Of a stretch of 46,440 nucleotides of DNA, positions 8,746-16,674 are shown piece by piece. Position numbers and translations under genes: made by a program. Numbering within the stretch: the first letter of the stretch is position 1; the number at the start of each line of letters is the position of its first letter. The DNA comes from an uncultured Bacteroidales bacterium (GTDB taxonomy: Bacteria > Bacteroidota > Bacteroidia > Bacteroidales > JAUNSR01). The notes under the pieces were generated by a model that made no database searches, was not told the origin of the DNA, and was given only the letters and a program-made list of their open reading frames with translations. The DNA lies in NCBI GenBank assembly GCA_947074105.1, contig CAMTON010000022.1, forward strand, positions 1 to 46,440. The letters are read 5' to 3'.

Positions 8746-11235
8746 ATGAAAAACAGAAAACTACTCCTTTTACTGCCGGCACTTATTGCCGGTCCTTTAT
8801 CCGCCGAAATCATACCTTATCTGCCTGTAAAGGTCTCACTTGAAGAGGTGATAGGCAATCAGGATTTTTTTAATGTCAATCTTGATTCAAATTTCACTAT
8901 TGAGTTTGAATCGGAAGGAAATACATCGGTCAGACTCTGCAACAGTGAACTGAACGGGATTGAATATGATATCGAAATTCCCGGAAAATACAGATTTGCA
9001 AACAATGAGGGTAAGATTAATGTCTATCGTGACAATAAGTTTGTTGAGCAGAAGACTATCTCTTCTCTTGAATTCCCTGAATTATTTGCTGAAAACGACA
9101 GCCGTGAAAACCTGACAGGAATATATTCCGTATCAAATCTTTTCGGAAATCCCGGTTTTGAAGATATTGTTGAGGGAGGAGCTGAAGCAAACAATCAATA
9201 TATACCGGCAATATGGGAATGTACGAATTTCTATACCGGTACCCGTTCGCGTGTAAATACCAATTATCAGAACAACCTGTCCGGTCTTGAAGGTCGGGGA
9301 GCTCTTATGCATCACGGTTATACCGACGGAGAAGGAAAATATTTCTTTCAGAAAATCGACGGCGATAAATTCTCTGAAAATAATAAATACCGTGTTCAGT
9401 TCAGAACCTGGTCACATTCTAACGCATACGGAAAATATACGGCAAGGATAGGCTATTCCGCAAACGATAATTCATTGGCGGAATATAGCTGGAGCCAGAC
9501 ATCAACCGCATACAACTGTAAAGATCAGACATTTGATTTCGTCTATAATACGGATGGTGAATCAAAGGATATTTATTTCACTGTCGAACGTATCGGAGAA
9601 ACGATTGGTCATTTCGACAGAATGCTTATGTTCGGAACTTTTGAAGATGCACCTTCTTCATCCGGAATATATGCGGAAAATATAGCAAATATTAGTTATG
9701 ATGCTTCGGGAGCTTTTGCGCCGGTTGTCATTATGGATGATAATGATTATTACGACCTTACATCTTATATAAACGATGCAGCCGTAACTTCCGCTTCCGC
9801 ATGGTCGGGGGGTACTGTAGAAATAAAAAGCGGAGAATCCTTTGCCGGAGCTCCTGACAGCTATTATCTTGATAAATGGAATTCTTCAGGATTTACTTAC
9901 GATGCATATCAGAATATAAAGGATCTTCCTACAGGGAAATATATGTTGACTGCAGCTGTTCGTGCCAACAGCGACGACTTCTATGTATATGCCGAATGTG
10001 ATTCCAGGTCATATACGACACCAATAATCAACAATGGTAATACTGACGGTGAACTCGGAATTGGATGGAACCGTGTTGAGATACAGGATATCATTGTTAA
10101 AAACGGAGAGATGAAAATAGGAGTGGGAGGAACTACGGCTGACAACGGACGCTGGTTAAGTGTTGACGACTTCCGTCTTTACTATTTCGGTGCCGACAAC
10201 TCTATTCTTAAAGAGACTCTTCTGGAACTTATTGAGGACGCTAAGAAATTCGATCTTTCCTCTGTACCATCTGGCATAGCCCAGGAGCTTGCTGATGCCA
10301 TAAAAGCGGCTGAAGAGGTAGCCGATGAAGAAGAAGCTATACGTGAAGCGGAAGTTGTACTTCTTGATAAACTTTCGCGCGCTAACTCTTATGTTGTTTA
10401 TTATGTTGATCTTGACTATTCGATAAGAATGTTCGAATCTCTTGAAAACAGATGGTTTACAACTATTATTGCGGAAGCCAGAAATATTTATGAACTGGAA
10501 TCTCCGACTCTTGACGAAATTAAGAATGCTCATGATCAACTGCTTGGTAATGTAGTTAGTATCATGGACAATTTCTCAGGATATAATTATACCGGCAAAA
10601 TCGTCAATCCTACCGTAGATTCGGAATCAGGATGGACATTTGAAAATGTAAACGGACAGCATAAGACTATCACCGGACAGCATTATACTTATGATGAGAT
10701 GAACCGTTATCTTGACTCCTGGAATTCTACTGCAGGTGCACTTGATTATAATGCTTATCAGATTGTAGAACTTCCGGAAAACGGATTGTATATTCTTTCT
10801 GCCGCAGCAAGAGCATCAGGTGCAGGAGGTTTTATCTATGCTAATGATGTTAAGAGAGAGATACCGGCAAACGGTGACGTAGATGGTGAACTTGGTGAAG
10901 GCTGGAGTTTTGTGAGAGTGCCGGTTGTGGTTACTGACGGAACTCTTAAACTTGGAGTAAGAACTATCGTTGATCTGTGGACAGGTAAATGGATAAGCGC
11001 CGACGATTTCACATTGACAAAATATCCTTATGATGACATTTTCCTTTCGGTGGAAGAAAAGGAGACAGAATCTGTAAGAATATATTCTGAGAACGGAAGA
11101 ATAAGAGTCGAAGGAAGAACAGACTTCAGCATTACAAATATTAGCGGTATGAATATGCCACAGAATATGAATCTTGCAAAAGGACTTTATTTTGTTACTG
11201 TAGACAACAGGACTTATAATGTAGTAGTGAGATAA
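8746..11235 (+). CDS. Secreted multi-module protein with galactose-binding-like repeats and T9SS-like tail
   Basis: This 829-residue exported protein opens with signal peptide MKNRKLLLLLPALIAGPLSA, probable cleavage after A20. It has three beta-sandwich, galactose-binding-like regions at about 133-300 (starting NPGFED, like CBM4_9), 335-485 and 615-760. The last two are clear internal duplicates: both share YLDxWNS, a YxAYQ segment, GELG-GW and a W-S-DDF ending. Between them (485-605) is an acidic helical stretch resembling FIVAR repeats. The last ~60 residues (ENGRIRVEG, AKGLYFVTVDN, NVVVR) resemble a type-A T9SS sorting tail. I infer a surface or secreted carbohydrate-associated protein; no catalytic domain is recognised. 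It is flanked by terminators and therefore monocistronic. Confidence 0.75.
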   Translation: MKNRKLLLLLPALIAGPLSAEIIPYLPVKVSLEEVIGNQDFFNVNLDSNFTIEFESEGNTSVRLCNSELNGIEYDIEIPGKYRFANNEGKINVYRDNKFVEQKTISSLEFPELFAENDSRENLTGIYSVSNLFGNPGFEDIVEGGAEANNQYIPAIWECTNFYTGTRSRVNTNYQNNLSGLEGRGALMHHGYTDGEGKYFFQKIDGDKFSENNKYRVQFRTWSHSNAYGKYTARIGYSANDNSLAEYSWSQTSTAYNCKDQTFDFVYNTDGESKDIYFTVERIGETIGHFDRMLMFGTFEDAPSSSGIYAENIANISYDASGAFAPVVIMDDNDYYDLTSYINDAAVTSASAWSGGTVEIKSGESFAGAPDSYYLDKWNSSGFTYDAYQNIKDLPTGKYMLTAAVRANSDDFYVYAECDSRSYTTPIINNGNTDGELGIGWNRVEIQDIIVKNGEMKIGVGGTTADNGRWLSVDDFRLYYFGADNSILKETLLELIEDAKKFDLSSVPSGIAQELADAIKAAEEVADEEEAIREAEVVLLDKLSRANSYVVYYVDLDYSIRMFESLENRWFTTIIAEARNIYELESPTLDEIKNAHDQLLGNVVSIMDNFSGYNYTGKIVNPTVDSESGWTFENVNGQHKTITGQHYTYDEMNRYLDSWNSTAGALDYNAYQIVELPENGLYILSAAARASGAGGFIYANDVKREIPANGDVDGELGEGWSFVRVPVVVTDGTLKLGVRTIVDLWTGKWISADDFTLTKYPYDDIFLSVEEKETESVRIYSENGRIRVEGRTDFSITNISGMNMPQNMNLAKGLYFVTVDNRTYNVVVR

Positions 11236-11258
11236 GTCGTAAATGATATGATAAATAT

Positions 11259-11299
11259 GCCGCATCATAAGAGAATATACTTGTGATGCGGCTTTTTTT
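11259..11299 (+). terminator. Rho-independent terminator after secreted protein
   Basis: GCCGCATCA pairs with TGATGCGGC, followed by TTTTTTTA. It lies 24 bp after the stop of the secreted-protein gene. Confidence 0.9.
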
Positions 11300-11338
11300 A
11301 TATTGGAGAACGATGATAAAAAAACATGAGCGGTGTTA

Positions 11339-11404
11339 ATATTGTCACCGTACAGTTGTCATATTATCACCGTACAGTTGCCATATTGCCACCGTACGCT
11401 TGCA
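11339..11404. repeat. Three 22-bp direct repeats upstream of the EPS locus
   Basis: Units at 11339-11360, 11361-11382 and 11383-11404 share ATATTRYCACCGTACRSTTG. They sit in the 418-bp gap between the secreted-protein terminator and the UDP-glucuronate decarboxylase gene, about 250-310 bp upstream of its ATG. Exact 22-bp phasing, two helical turns, is compatible with side-by-side protein binding, but no regulator is known. Confidence 0.8.
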
Positions 11405-11582
11405 CCAAAAACATATGCGTGCAACTTTTTCTAATGATAAGAAGCCTTTTCTGAGAGTCCGATAATTTAAAATAAAATTAATAATATAGAATTTGTTTGT
11501 AATTTTACCTGTAAGTATAACCCCTGAGCGGGCTTATTGTGAATGTTATTTAAACTTAACAAGTCGATGGTTTTTTTTGGAT

Positions 11583-11590
11583 TATATTTG
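11583..11590 (+). promoter_or_regulatory. Candidate -7 box for the UXS-kinase transcript
   Basis: TATATTTG fits TAnnTTTG, 63 bp before the ATG at 11654. No convincing TTTG is present 19-21 bp upstream, so this is tentative. The rest of the gap (11405-11653) is AT-rich with no other clear element. Confidence 0.35.
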
Positions 11591-11653
11591 AGCAAATTAT
11601 CCAAAGATTAACAAATTCGGGTTAGGGATTATGTTAATAAAATATACTATTAT

Positions 11654-12586
11654 ATGAAGAGAATTTTAATAACCGGAGGAGCAGGTTTTATCGGTTCCCA
11701 TTTATGCGAGAGATTGCTTAAAGAAGGCAATGATGTGATCTGCCTGGATAATTATTTTACGGGAAATAAGGATAATATACGTCATCTGCTGGATAATCAT
11801 AATTTCGAACTTGTCAGACATGATATAATAACTCCTTATTATGCCGAAGTAGACGAGATATACAATCTTGCATGCCCGGCTTCACCGCCCCATTATCAGT
11901 ATAATCCGATTAAGACGATGAAGACATCTGTATACGGAGCAATGAATACTCTGGGACTTGCAAAAAGAACGGGAGCTAAGATTCTTCAGGCATCGACAAG
12001 CGAAGTGTATGGTGATCCGGAAATCCATCCGCAGGTTGAATCATACTGGGGTAACGTGAATCCTATAGGAATCAGATCCTGTTATGATGAAGGAAAACGT
12101 GCTTCTGAAACTCTTTTTATGGATTATCACCGTCAGAACGGTGTAAAGATTAAGATCATCCGCATATTTAATACATACGGACCGAGAATGAATCCTAATG
12201 ACGGACGAGTTGTAAGCAACTTTATCGTTCAGGCTCTTAAGAATGAAGATATCACGATTTTCGGAACGGGAGAGCAGACAAGAAGCTTTCAGTATATCGA
12301 CGATCTTATCGAAGGGATGACAAGAATGATGCGCAGCGACAATTCGTTTATCGGTCCCGTGAATCTTGGTAATCCGAATGAATTTACGATGCTTGAACTT
12401 GCGAGCAAGGTGCTTGAAATCACGAATTCAAAATCTAAACTGATATTTCTACCTCTTCCGGGCGATGATCCGAGACAGAGACAGCCGGATATCTCGCTTG
12501 CAAAAGAAAAACTTGACTGGAGCCCTAAAATCGAATTACATGAAGGATTGATAAAAACAATAGAATATTTCGATTCAATTATTTAA
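11654..12586 (+). CDS. UDP-glucuronate decarboxylase (UDP-xylose synthase)
   Basis: This 310-residue cytosolic extended SDR enzyme would convert UDP-glucuronate to UDP-xylose. GGAGFIGSH at 8-16 is the NAD+ loop. The active site shows STSEVYG with the catalytic Thr/Ser-Glu region, and SCYDEGKR with the Y-x-x-x-K pair. [12 protein letters not shown] and FNTYGPRM are UXS-type signatures that separate it from dTDP-glucose dehydratases. Length fits soluble bacterial UXS. It is the first gene of the plus-strand EPS locus, 13 bp before the receiver-kinase gene, and points to xylose or a derivative in the polymer. UDP-glucose dehydrogenase is not in the window. Confidence 0.92.
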   Translation: MKRILITGGAGFIGSHLCERLLKEGNDVICLDNYFTGNKDNIRHLLDNHNFELVRHDIITPYYAEVDEIYNLACPASPPHYQYNPIKTMKTSVYGAMNTLGLAKRTGAKILQASTSEVYGDPEIHPQVESYWGNVNPIGIRSCYDEGKRASETLFMDYHRQNGVKIKIIRIFNTYGPRMNPNDGRVVSNFIVQALKNEDITIFGTGEQTRSFQYIDDLIEGMTRMMRSDNSFIGPVNLGNPNEFTMLELASKVLEITNSKSKLIFLPLPGDDPRQRQPDISLAKEKLDWSPKIELHEGLIKTIEYFDSII

Positions 12587-12599
12587 CCTAAAAATTATA

Positions 12600-13718
12600 A
12601 TGGATTATAACTCTTCAGATTTTAAGATATTAGTTGTCGATGATATCGACTCTAATATCTTATTATTGAAAATTATACTTGAAAAAGAAGGATACGTTGT
12701 AGAAACGACAAACAAGGGAGCTGAGGTTTACGAAATTGCAAAAGTAAGCCGCCCTGACCTTATACTTCTTGATGTGATGATGCCCGATATGGGAGGATAT
12801 GAAGTGGCAGACAAATTAAAATCAGACTCTGCGACTGACAGTATCAGTATAATTTTTATCACTGCCCTTACGGGAAGCAAGAATATAATCAACGGTTTCC
12901 GTCACGGAGGAAACGACTATGTATCAAAGCCTTTTAATAAAGATGAGCTTCTTATAAAGATAAAACATCAGCTCTCTCTTAAAAAGGCGACAAGAATCAT
13001 CGAAGAAGAAAATATAAAACTACAGAATACGATTCGTATGAGAGATACGATGTATTCTGTTATCGCACATGACCTGCGCTCACCGCTGGGTTCTCTTAAG
13101 ATGACACTTAATATGCTCTCTATGCTTCTGCCGGTCGATAAGATAGGCGAGGAGATGAGCACTATGCTGAATGATGCCAATAAAACGGCCGAAGATCTGT
13201 TCGGACTTCTCGACAATCTTCTGAAGTGGACTAAAAGCCTTACCGGAAAACTTAATGTAGCGTTCAATAACAGCGATATAGTGCCTGTCGTACTGGGAAT
13301 AAAACAGATATTCGATATTGCAGCAAAACAAAAAGATATTGAGATAAAAGTCACGACACCCGCATCTGCCGTGGCATACATGGATATAGATATGATCAAT
13401 ACGGTGTTGAGAAATCTTGTCAGCAATGCCATAAAATTCAGTAATCATAATACGGAAATAGAAATTACAGTTACAGATAACAGCGATTCGGTAAAGCTCT
13501 GCATTAAGGATCACGGAATAGGAATGACCGATGATATACGTCAGAAACTTATTGATGAAATATCAGTGACGACTTTCGGAACCGATAATGAAGACGGATC
13601 GGGACTGGGACTTCTGCTTTGTCGTGATTTTATAAAAAAGAACAACGGAGAGTTCAGTTTTATGACTATTGAGGGAGAAGGTTCGGAATTTTGTTTTGAG
13701 TTAAAGAAACATATATAA
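12600..13718 (+). CDS. Soluble receiver-histidine kinase
   Basis: This 372-residue protein has an N-terminal receiver and a kinase core in one chain and no membrane segment, so it acts in the cytosol. The receiver (about 8-125) has D14/D15, phosphoacceptor D58 in LLDVMMPD, T88 and K110. A helical linker leads to HisKA with H157 in IAHDLRSPLG. The HATPase domain shows NLVSNAIKFS, DHGIGM and GSGLGLLLC. All catalytic residues look intact. It starts 13 bp after the UXS stop, so is probably co-transcribed with it. Upstream sensor kinases could phosphorylate D58, and it may pass phosphate to the next gene's regulator; both are inferences. Confidence 0.9.
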   Translation: MDYNSSDFKILVVDDIDSNILLLKIILEKEGYVVETTNKGAEVYEIAKVSRPDLILLDVMMPDMGGYEVADKLKSDSATDSISIIFITALTGSKNIINGFRHGGNDYVSKPFNKDELLIKIKHQLSLKKATRIIEEENIKLQNTIRMRDTMYSVIAHDLRSPLGSLKMTLNMLSMLLPVDKIGEEMSTMLNDANKTAEDLFGLLDNLLKWTKSLTGKLNVAFNNSDIVPVVLGIKQIFDIAAKQKDIEIKVTTPASAVAYMDIDMINTVLRNLVSNAIKFSNHNTEIEITVTDNSDSVKLCIKDHGIGMTDDIRQKLIDEISVTTFGTDNEDGSGLGLLLCRDFIKKNNGEFSFMTIEGEGSEFCFELKKHI

Positions 13719-13753
13719 TAGTTTGAGATATAAATTTTATGCTTAAATGTAAT

Positions 13754-13761
13754 TATCTTTG
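13754..13761 (+). promoter_or_regulatory. -7 box for the response regulator-PHPT transcript
   Basis: TATCTTTG matches TAnnTTTG, 36 bp after the kinase stop and 119 bp before the regulator's ATG. The nearest upstream TTTG (13722 region) is too far at about 28 bp. If real, the regulator and downstream EPS genes can be transcribed separately from UXS and the kinase. Confidence 0.5.
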
Positions 13762-13837
13762 TATCAGTAAAATAGGTTAGGATAAATATATATAAAAGTG
13801 TATTATTTAATTAATAGACACATTATTATATTTAATG

Positions 13838-13853
13838 CTCCTTCAAAAAGGAG
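13838..13853 (+). promoter_or_regulatory. Leader hairpin holding an AAGGAG in its 3' arm
   Basis: CTCCTT-CAAA-AAGGAG forms a perfect 6-bp stem with a 4-nt loop in the leader of the response-regulator gene, 27 nt upstream of its ATG. The 3' arm equals a Shine-Dalgarno core. It is too far from this ATG for normal ribosome binding, so its role may be structural. Confidence 0.5.
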
Positions 13854-13879
13854 AAGTATAAGACGGGGATTTTGAAGTT

Positions 13880-14254
13880 ATGCAAAACGAGAAGAAGAAC
13901 ATATTAGTGCTTGATGATAAAGAGACAATTGCAAAGATCATCACAATATATATGCAGGATGATTATAATATAACCTGGTTTGATAATGGTGAAAAAGGAT
14001 TTGAATGGATAAAATCGGGCAATACTCCCGATCTTGTTATTTCGGATATCAGAATGCCCGTGATGCGCGGAGATGAATTTCTGAGAGTTATGAAGAATCA
14101 TGAATTATTCAGATTTATTCCAATAGTGATTCTTTCGGGAGAAGACAGCACTTCGGAAAGAGTTAAGCTCCTGTCGGAAGGTGCAGAAGATTATATTGTG
14201 AAGCCATTCAATCCGCTGGAATTAAAGATTAGAATAAAAAAGATTTTAGGTTGA
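13880..14254 (+). CDS. Single-domain response regulator
   Basis: This 124-residue protein is a complete receiver with no output domain. Conserved residues are D12/D13, phosphoacceptor D56 in VISDIRMP, S86 in VILSGED and K108 in VKPFNP. It resembles CheY/Spo0F-type relay or allosteric proteins. The last four bases, TTGA, overlap the next gene: its stop TGA is nested with the TTG start of the pseudoreceiver-transferase. This suggests translational coupling and near-equal amounts. Likely partners are the kinase encoded upstream and the fused receiver-like domain downstream; the latter is inference. It has its own candidate promoter at 13754. Confidence 0.9.
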   Translation: MQNEKKNILVLDDKETIAKIITIYMQDDYNITWFDNGEKGFEWIKSGNTPDLVISDIRMPVMRGDEFLRVMKNHELFRFIPIVILSGEDSTSERVKLLSEGAEDYIVKPFNPLELKIRIKKILG

Positions 14255-15429
14255 AATCACAGTTGTTGTTTATAGGTAAGAACGAATCTCACATTTCTCA
14301 TTTTAAAAATATACTTGAAGGGAATCTGATAGTAAATCCGCGATATGACATGAGTGATATCACGGGACACTATACTGAAAAAAATCATATATGTTTCTGG
14401 GAAATAGATGCGGCCGATGATTGCATTGAGGAAATACGATTCCTTAAAAGCAGTTGTCCGGGTTTTTGCGTCGTAGCCGTATCTCACGGCTTTGACAGAA
14501 CCACCGGAATGAAACTTCTTAAGGCCGGTGTCAGGGATTATGTTTCTCCTGAAGTGACAATGGAGGAAATAAACCGTCTTATAGCTTATCTCGAAAAGGA
14601 GAGGGAGGCGCATCCGGATACGGAGAAAGTGGAAATGAAGAATATCAGGATTTTCCGTCTTCCTTTATGGAAAAGGATATTCGACATAGTTTTTTCTTTT
14701 TGTGCCATTCTGCTTCTTTTGCCGTTATTTATCATTACCGCTTTTGCAATCCGCATGGAAAGCAAAGGGAAAATAATATATTCTTCAAAAAGAGTCGGCT
14801 CCAATTTCAGGATTTTCGGGTTTCTTAAGTTCCGCTCTATGTATGCCGATGCAGACAGACGTCTTAACGAATTTTCCGCTTTAAATCAGTATCAGCCGGA
14901 AGAAGATATGACTGAGCCGGAAGGAACGGATATCACTCGTCTGATAAAAGGGGAAATTTCAATTGAAGATCTTAATCTCAATGATGAGACTCTGCTTATA
15001 GCCGACGATGATATGATAGATGAAGCGCGTTTCATGCATAATAAGCGTATACGTCAGGATAACAGTTTTGTGAAACTGGAGAATGATCCGAGGATTACAC
15101 GTACCGGAAGGTTTATCAGAAAATACAGTATCGATGAGCTGCCTCAGCTTTTCAATATACTGAAAGGAGATATGTCGGTAGTGGGCAACAGGCCTTTGCC
15201 GCTTTATGAGGCGGAGCTTCTTACAAAAGATGAATATATCGACCGTTTTATGGGTCCTTCGGGACTTACGGGATTATGGCAGGTTGAAAAGCGTGGTTCA
15301 AACGGACGGCTATCTGCAGAAGAACGAAAAATGCTTGACATCAGATATGCGCATGAGTTTTCATTTCTGTTTGATATAAAACTTATACTTAAGACATTCA
15401 CGGCATTCGTACAGAAAGAGAATGTCTGA
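14251..15429 (+). CDS. Degenerate receiver fused to initiating sugar-phosphate transferase (PHPT)
   Basis: This 392-residue protein would transfer a sugar-1-phosphate from a nucleotide sugar to undecaprenyl phosphate, the first membrane step of EPS synthesis. Residues 1-120 look like a receiver fold, but its acidic pair is replaced by GKN (9-11), the phosphoacceptor region reads FWEID (49-53), and the Lys of the KP motif is absent (VSP, 98-100). A membrane helix spans about 143-167. The PF02397 core shows KFRSM (193-197), NDPRITRTGRFIRK, DELPQL (295-300) and GDMSVVGNRP (306-315). About 50-60 extra acidic residues lie between KFRSM and NDPRI. The TTG start overlaps the upstream stop; the next ATG would cut off the first strand. 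Confidence 0.85.
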   Translation: MKSQLLFIGKNESHISHFKNILEGNLIVNPRYDMSDITGHYTEKNHICFWEIDAADDCIEEIRFLKSSCPGFCVVAVSHGFDRTTGMKLLKAGVRDYVSPEVTMEEINRLIAYLEKEREAHPDTEKVEMKNIRIFRLPLWKRIFDIVFSFCAILLLLPLFIITAFAIRMESKGKIIYSSKRVGSNFRIFGFLKFRSMYADADRRLNEFSALNQYQPEEDMTEPEGTDITRLIKGEISIEDLNLNDETLLIADDDMIDEARFMHNKRIRQDNSFVKLENDPRITRTGRFIRKYSIDELPQLFNILKGDMSVVGNRPLPLYEAELLTKDEYIDRFMGPSGLTGLWQVEKRGSNGRLSAEERKMLDIRYAHEFSFLFDIKLILKTFTAFVQKENV

Positions 15430-15470
15430 TAATATTTCAAAAAAAGGATTAATACAGCCAAAATATAGCA

Positions 15471-16652
15471 ATGTTGTTTTTTACGGAATCTCTTTTCTGG
15501 ATATCTGCGTTCATCATATTTTATACTTATATAGGATATGGTGTGATTCTGTTTTTGCTCGTCTTTATTAAAGAGAGGTTTTATCCTGATTTGCCTGCAG
15601 AGGTAGCCGATAATGATTTACCGTCGGTTACTCTGTTGATCGCAGCATATAATGAGGCGGATATAATAGAGGAAAAGATGAAAAACTGCCGCTCACTGAA
15701 GTATCCTGAAGAAAAATTGTCAGTTCTGTGGGTGACAGACGGAAGTACGGATGAATCAAATGAGATACTTAGCCGTTATCCTGAAGTAAGTGTATGTTTT
15801 TCACATGAAAGAAAAGGTAAGACAGCTGCCCTTAATCACGGAATGACAATGGTGAATACCGATTATGTGGTTTTTACCGATGCGAATACTATACTTAATG
15901 AAAATGCGATTACTGAACTTATCGGATGTTTTGCCGATAAAAGAGTCGGTTGTGTGGCAGGAGAAAAAAGGATTTTTGTAAAGGATAAAGATGCGGCGTC
16001 CTCGGGAGGAGAAGGCCTTTACTGGAAATATGAGTCTAAACTGAAAGAACTTGATTCAAGACTTTATTCTGCGGTTGGGGCAGCGGGCGAACTTTTTGCA
16101 ATAAAGAGTTCTTTGTACAGAGATATGCCTGAAGATACCTTGCTTGATGATTTTATGCTTTCTATGCATATTGCTTCGCAGGGATTTGTCATCAGATATT
16201 GTGCTGAGGCTTATGCCTATGAGACCGGTTCGGTTGATCTGCTTAATGAGCAGAAAAGAAAAGTAAGAATAGCGGCGGGAGGTCTTCAGTCTATATCAAG
16301 ACTTGGCGGATTGTTTAATATATTCCGACATGGTATTCTTAGTTTTGAATTTGTTTCTCATCGCGTATTGAGATGGACCGTTACTCCGGTTCTGTTTTTT
16401 ATGGCTTTGCCTCTTAATATATATCTTGCCATAGCAACAGATGAACGTATTTATCATCTTTTGCTTATGATGCAGGCACTGTTTTATCTTATGGCTTTTG
16501 CAGGGTATTGTCTAAGAGATAAAAAGATAAAAAGGAAATCGGTGTTTGTTCCTCTTTATTTCCTTTTTATGAATCTTAATGTGATAAGAGGTGTTGATTA
16601 CCTTAGAAAAAATAAAGGTCTCGGTTTCTGGGAAAAGGCAGGAAGAATCTGA
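15471..16652 (+). CDS. Membrane glycosyltransferase family 2, processive-type
   Basis: This 393-residue inner-membrane GT2 has an N-terminal helix (about 8-32), a cytosolic GT-A domain and two or three C-terminal helices (about 300-370). Motifs in order are DGS (D90), TDAN (D137, the D-x-D equivalent), LDDF (D226/D227, catalytic base region) and QKRKVR (261-266) in the place of Q/RxxRW. The layout is that of PgaC/NodC/cellulose-synthase-like transferases that polymerise or extend beta-linked sugars. The Q/RxxRW motif is incomplete because it lacks Trp. It lies 41 bp after the PHPT gene and 22 bp before the flippase gene. Donor and acceptor are unknown. Confidence 0.85.
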   Translation: MLFFTESLFWISAFIIFYTYIGYGVILFLLVFIKERFYPDLPAEVADNDLPSVTLLIAAYNEADIIEEKMKNCRSLKYPEEKLSVLWVTDGSTDESNEILSRYPEVSVCFSHERKGKTAALNHGMTMVNTDYVVFTDANTILNENAITELIGCFADKRVGCVAGEKRIFVKDKDAASSGGEGLYWKYESKLKELDSRLYSAVGAAGELFAIKSSLYRDMPEDTLLDDFMLSMHIASQGFVIRYCAEAYAYETGSVDLLNEQKRKVRIAAGGLQSISRLGGLFNIFRHGILSFEFVSHRVLRWTVTPVLFFMALPLNIYLAIATDERIYHLLLMMQALFYLMAFAGYCLRDKKIKRKSVFVPLYFLFMNLNVIRGVDYLRKNKGLGFWEKAGRI

Positions 16653-16674
16653 AACGAAAAATCATAAATAAATA

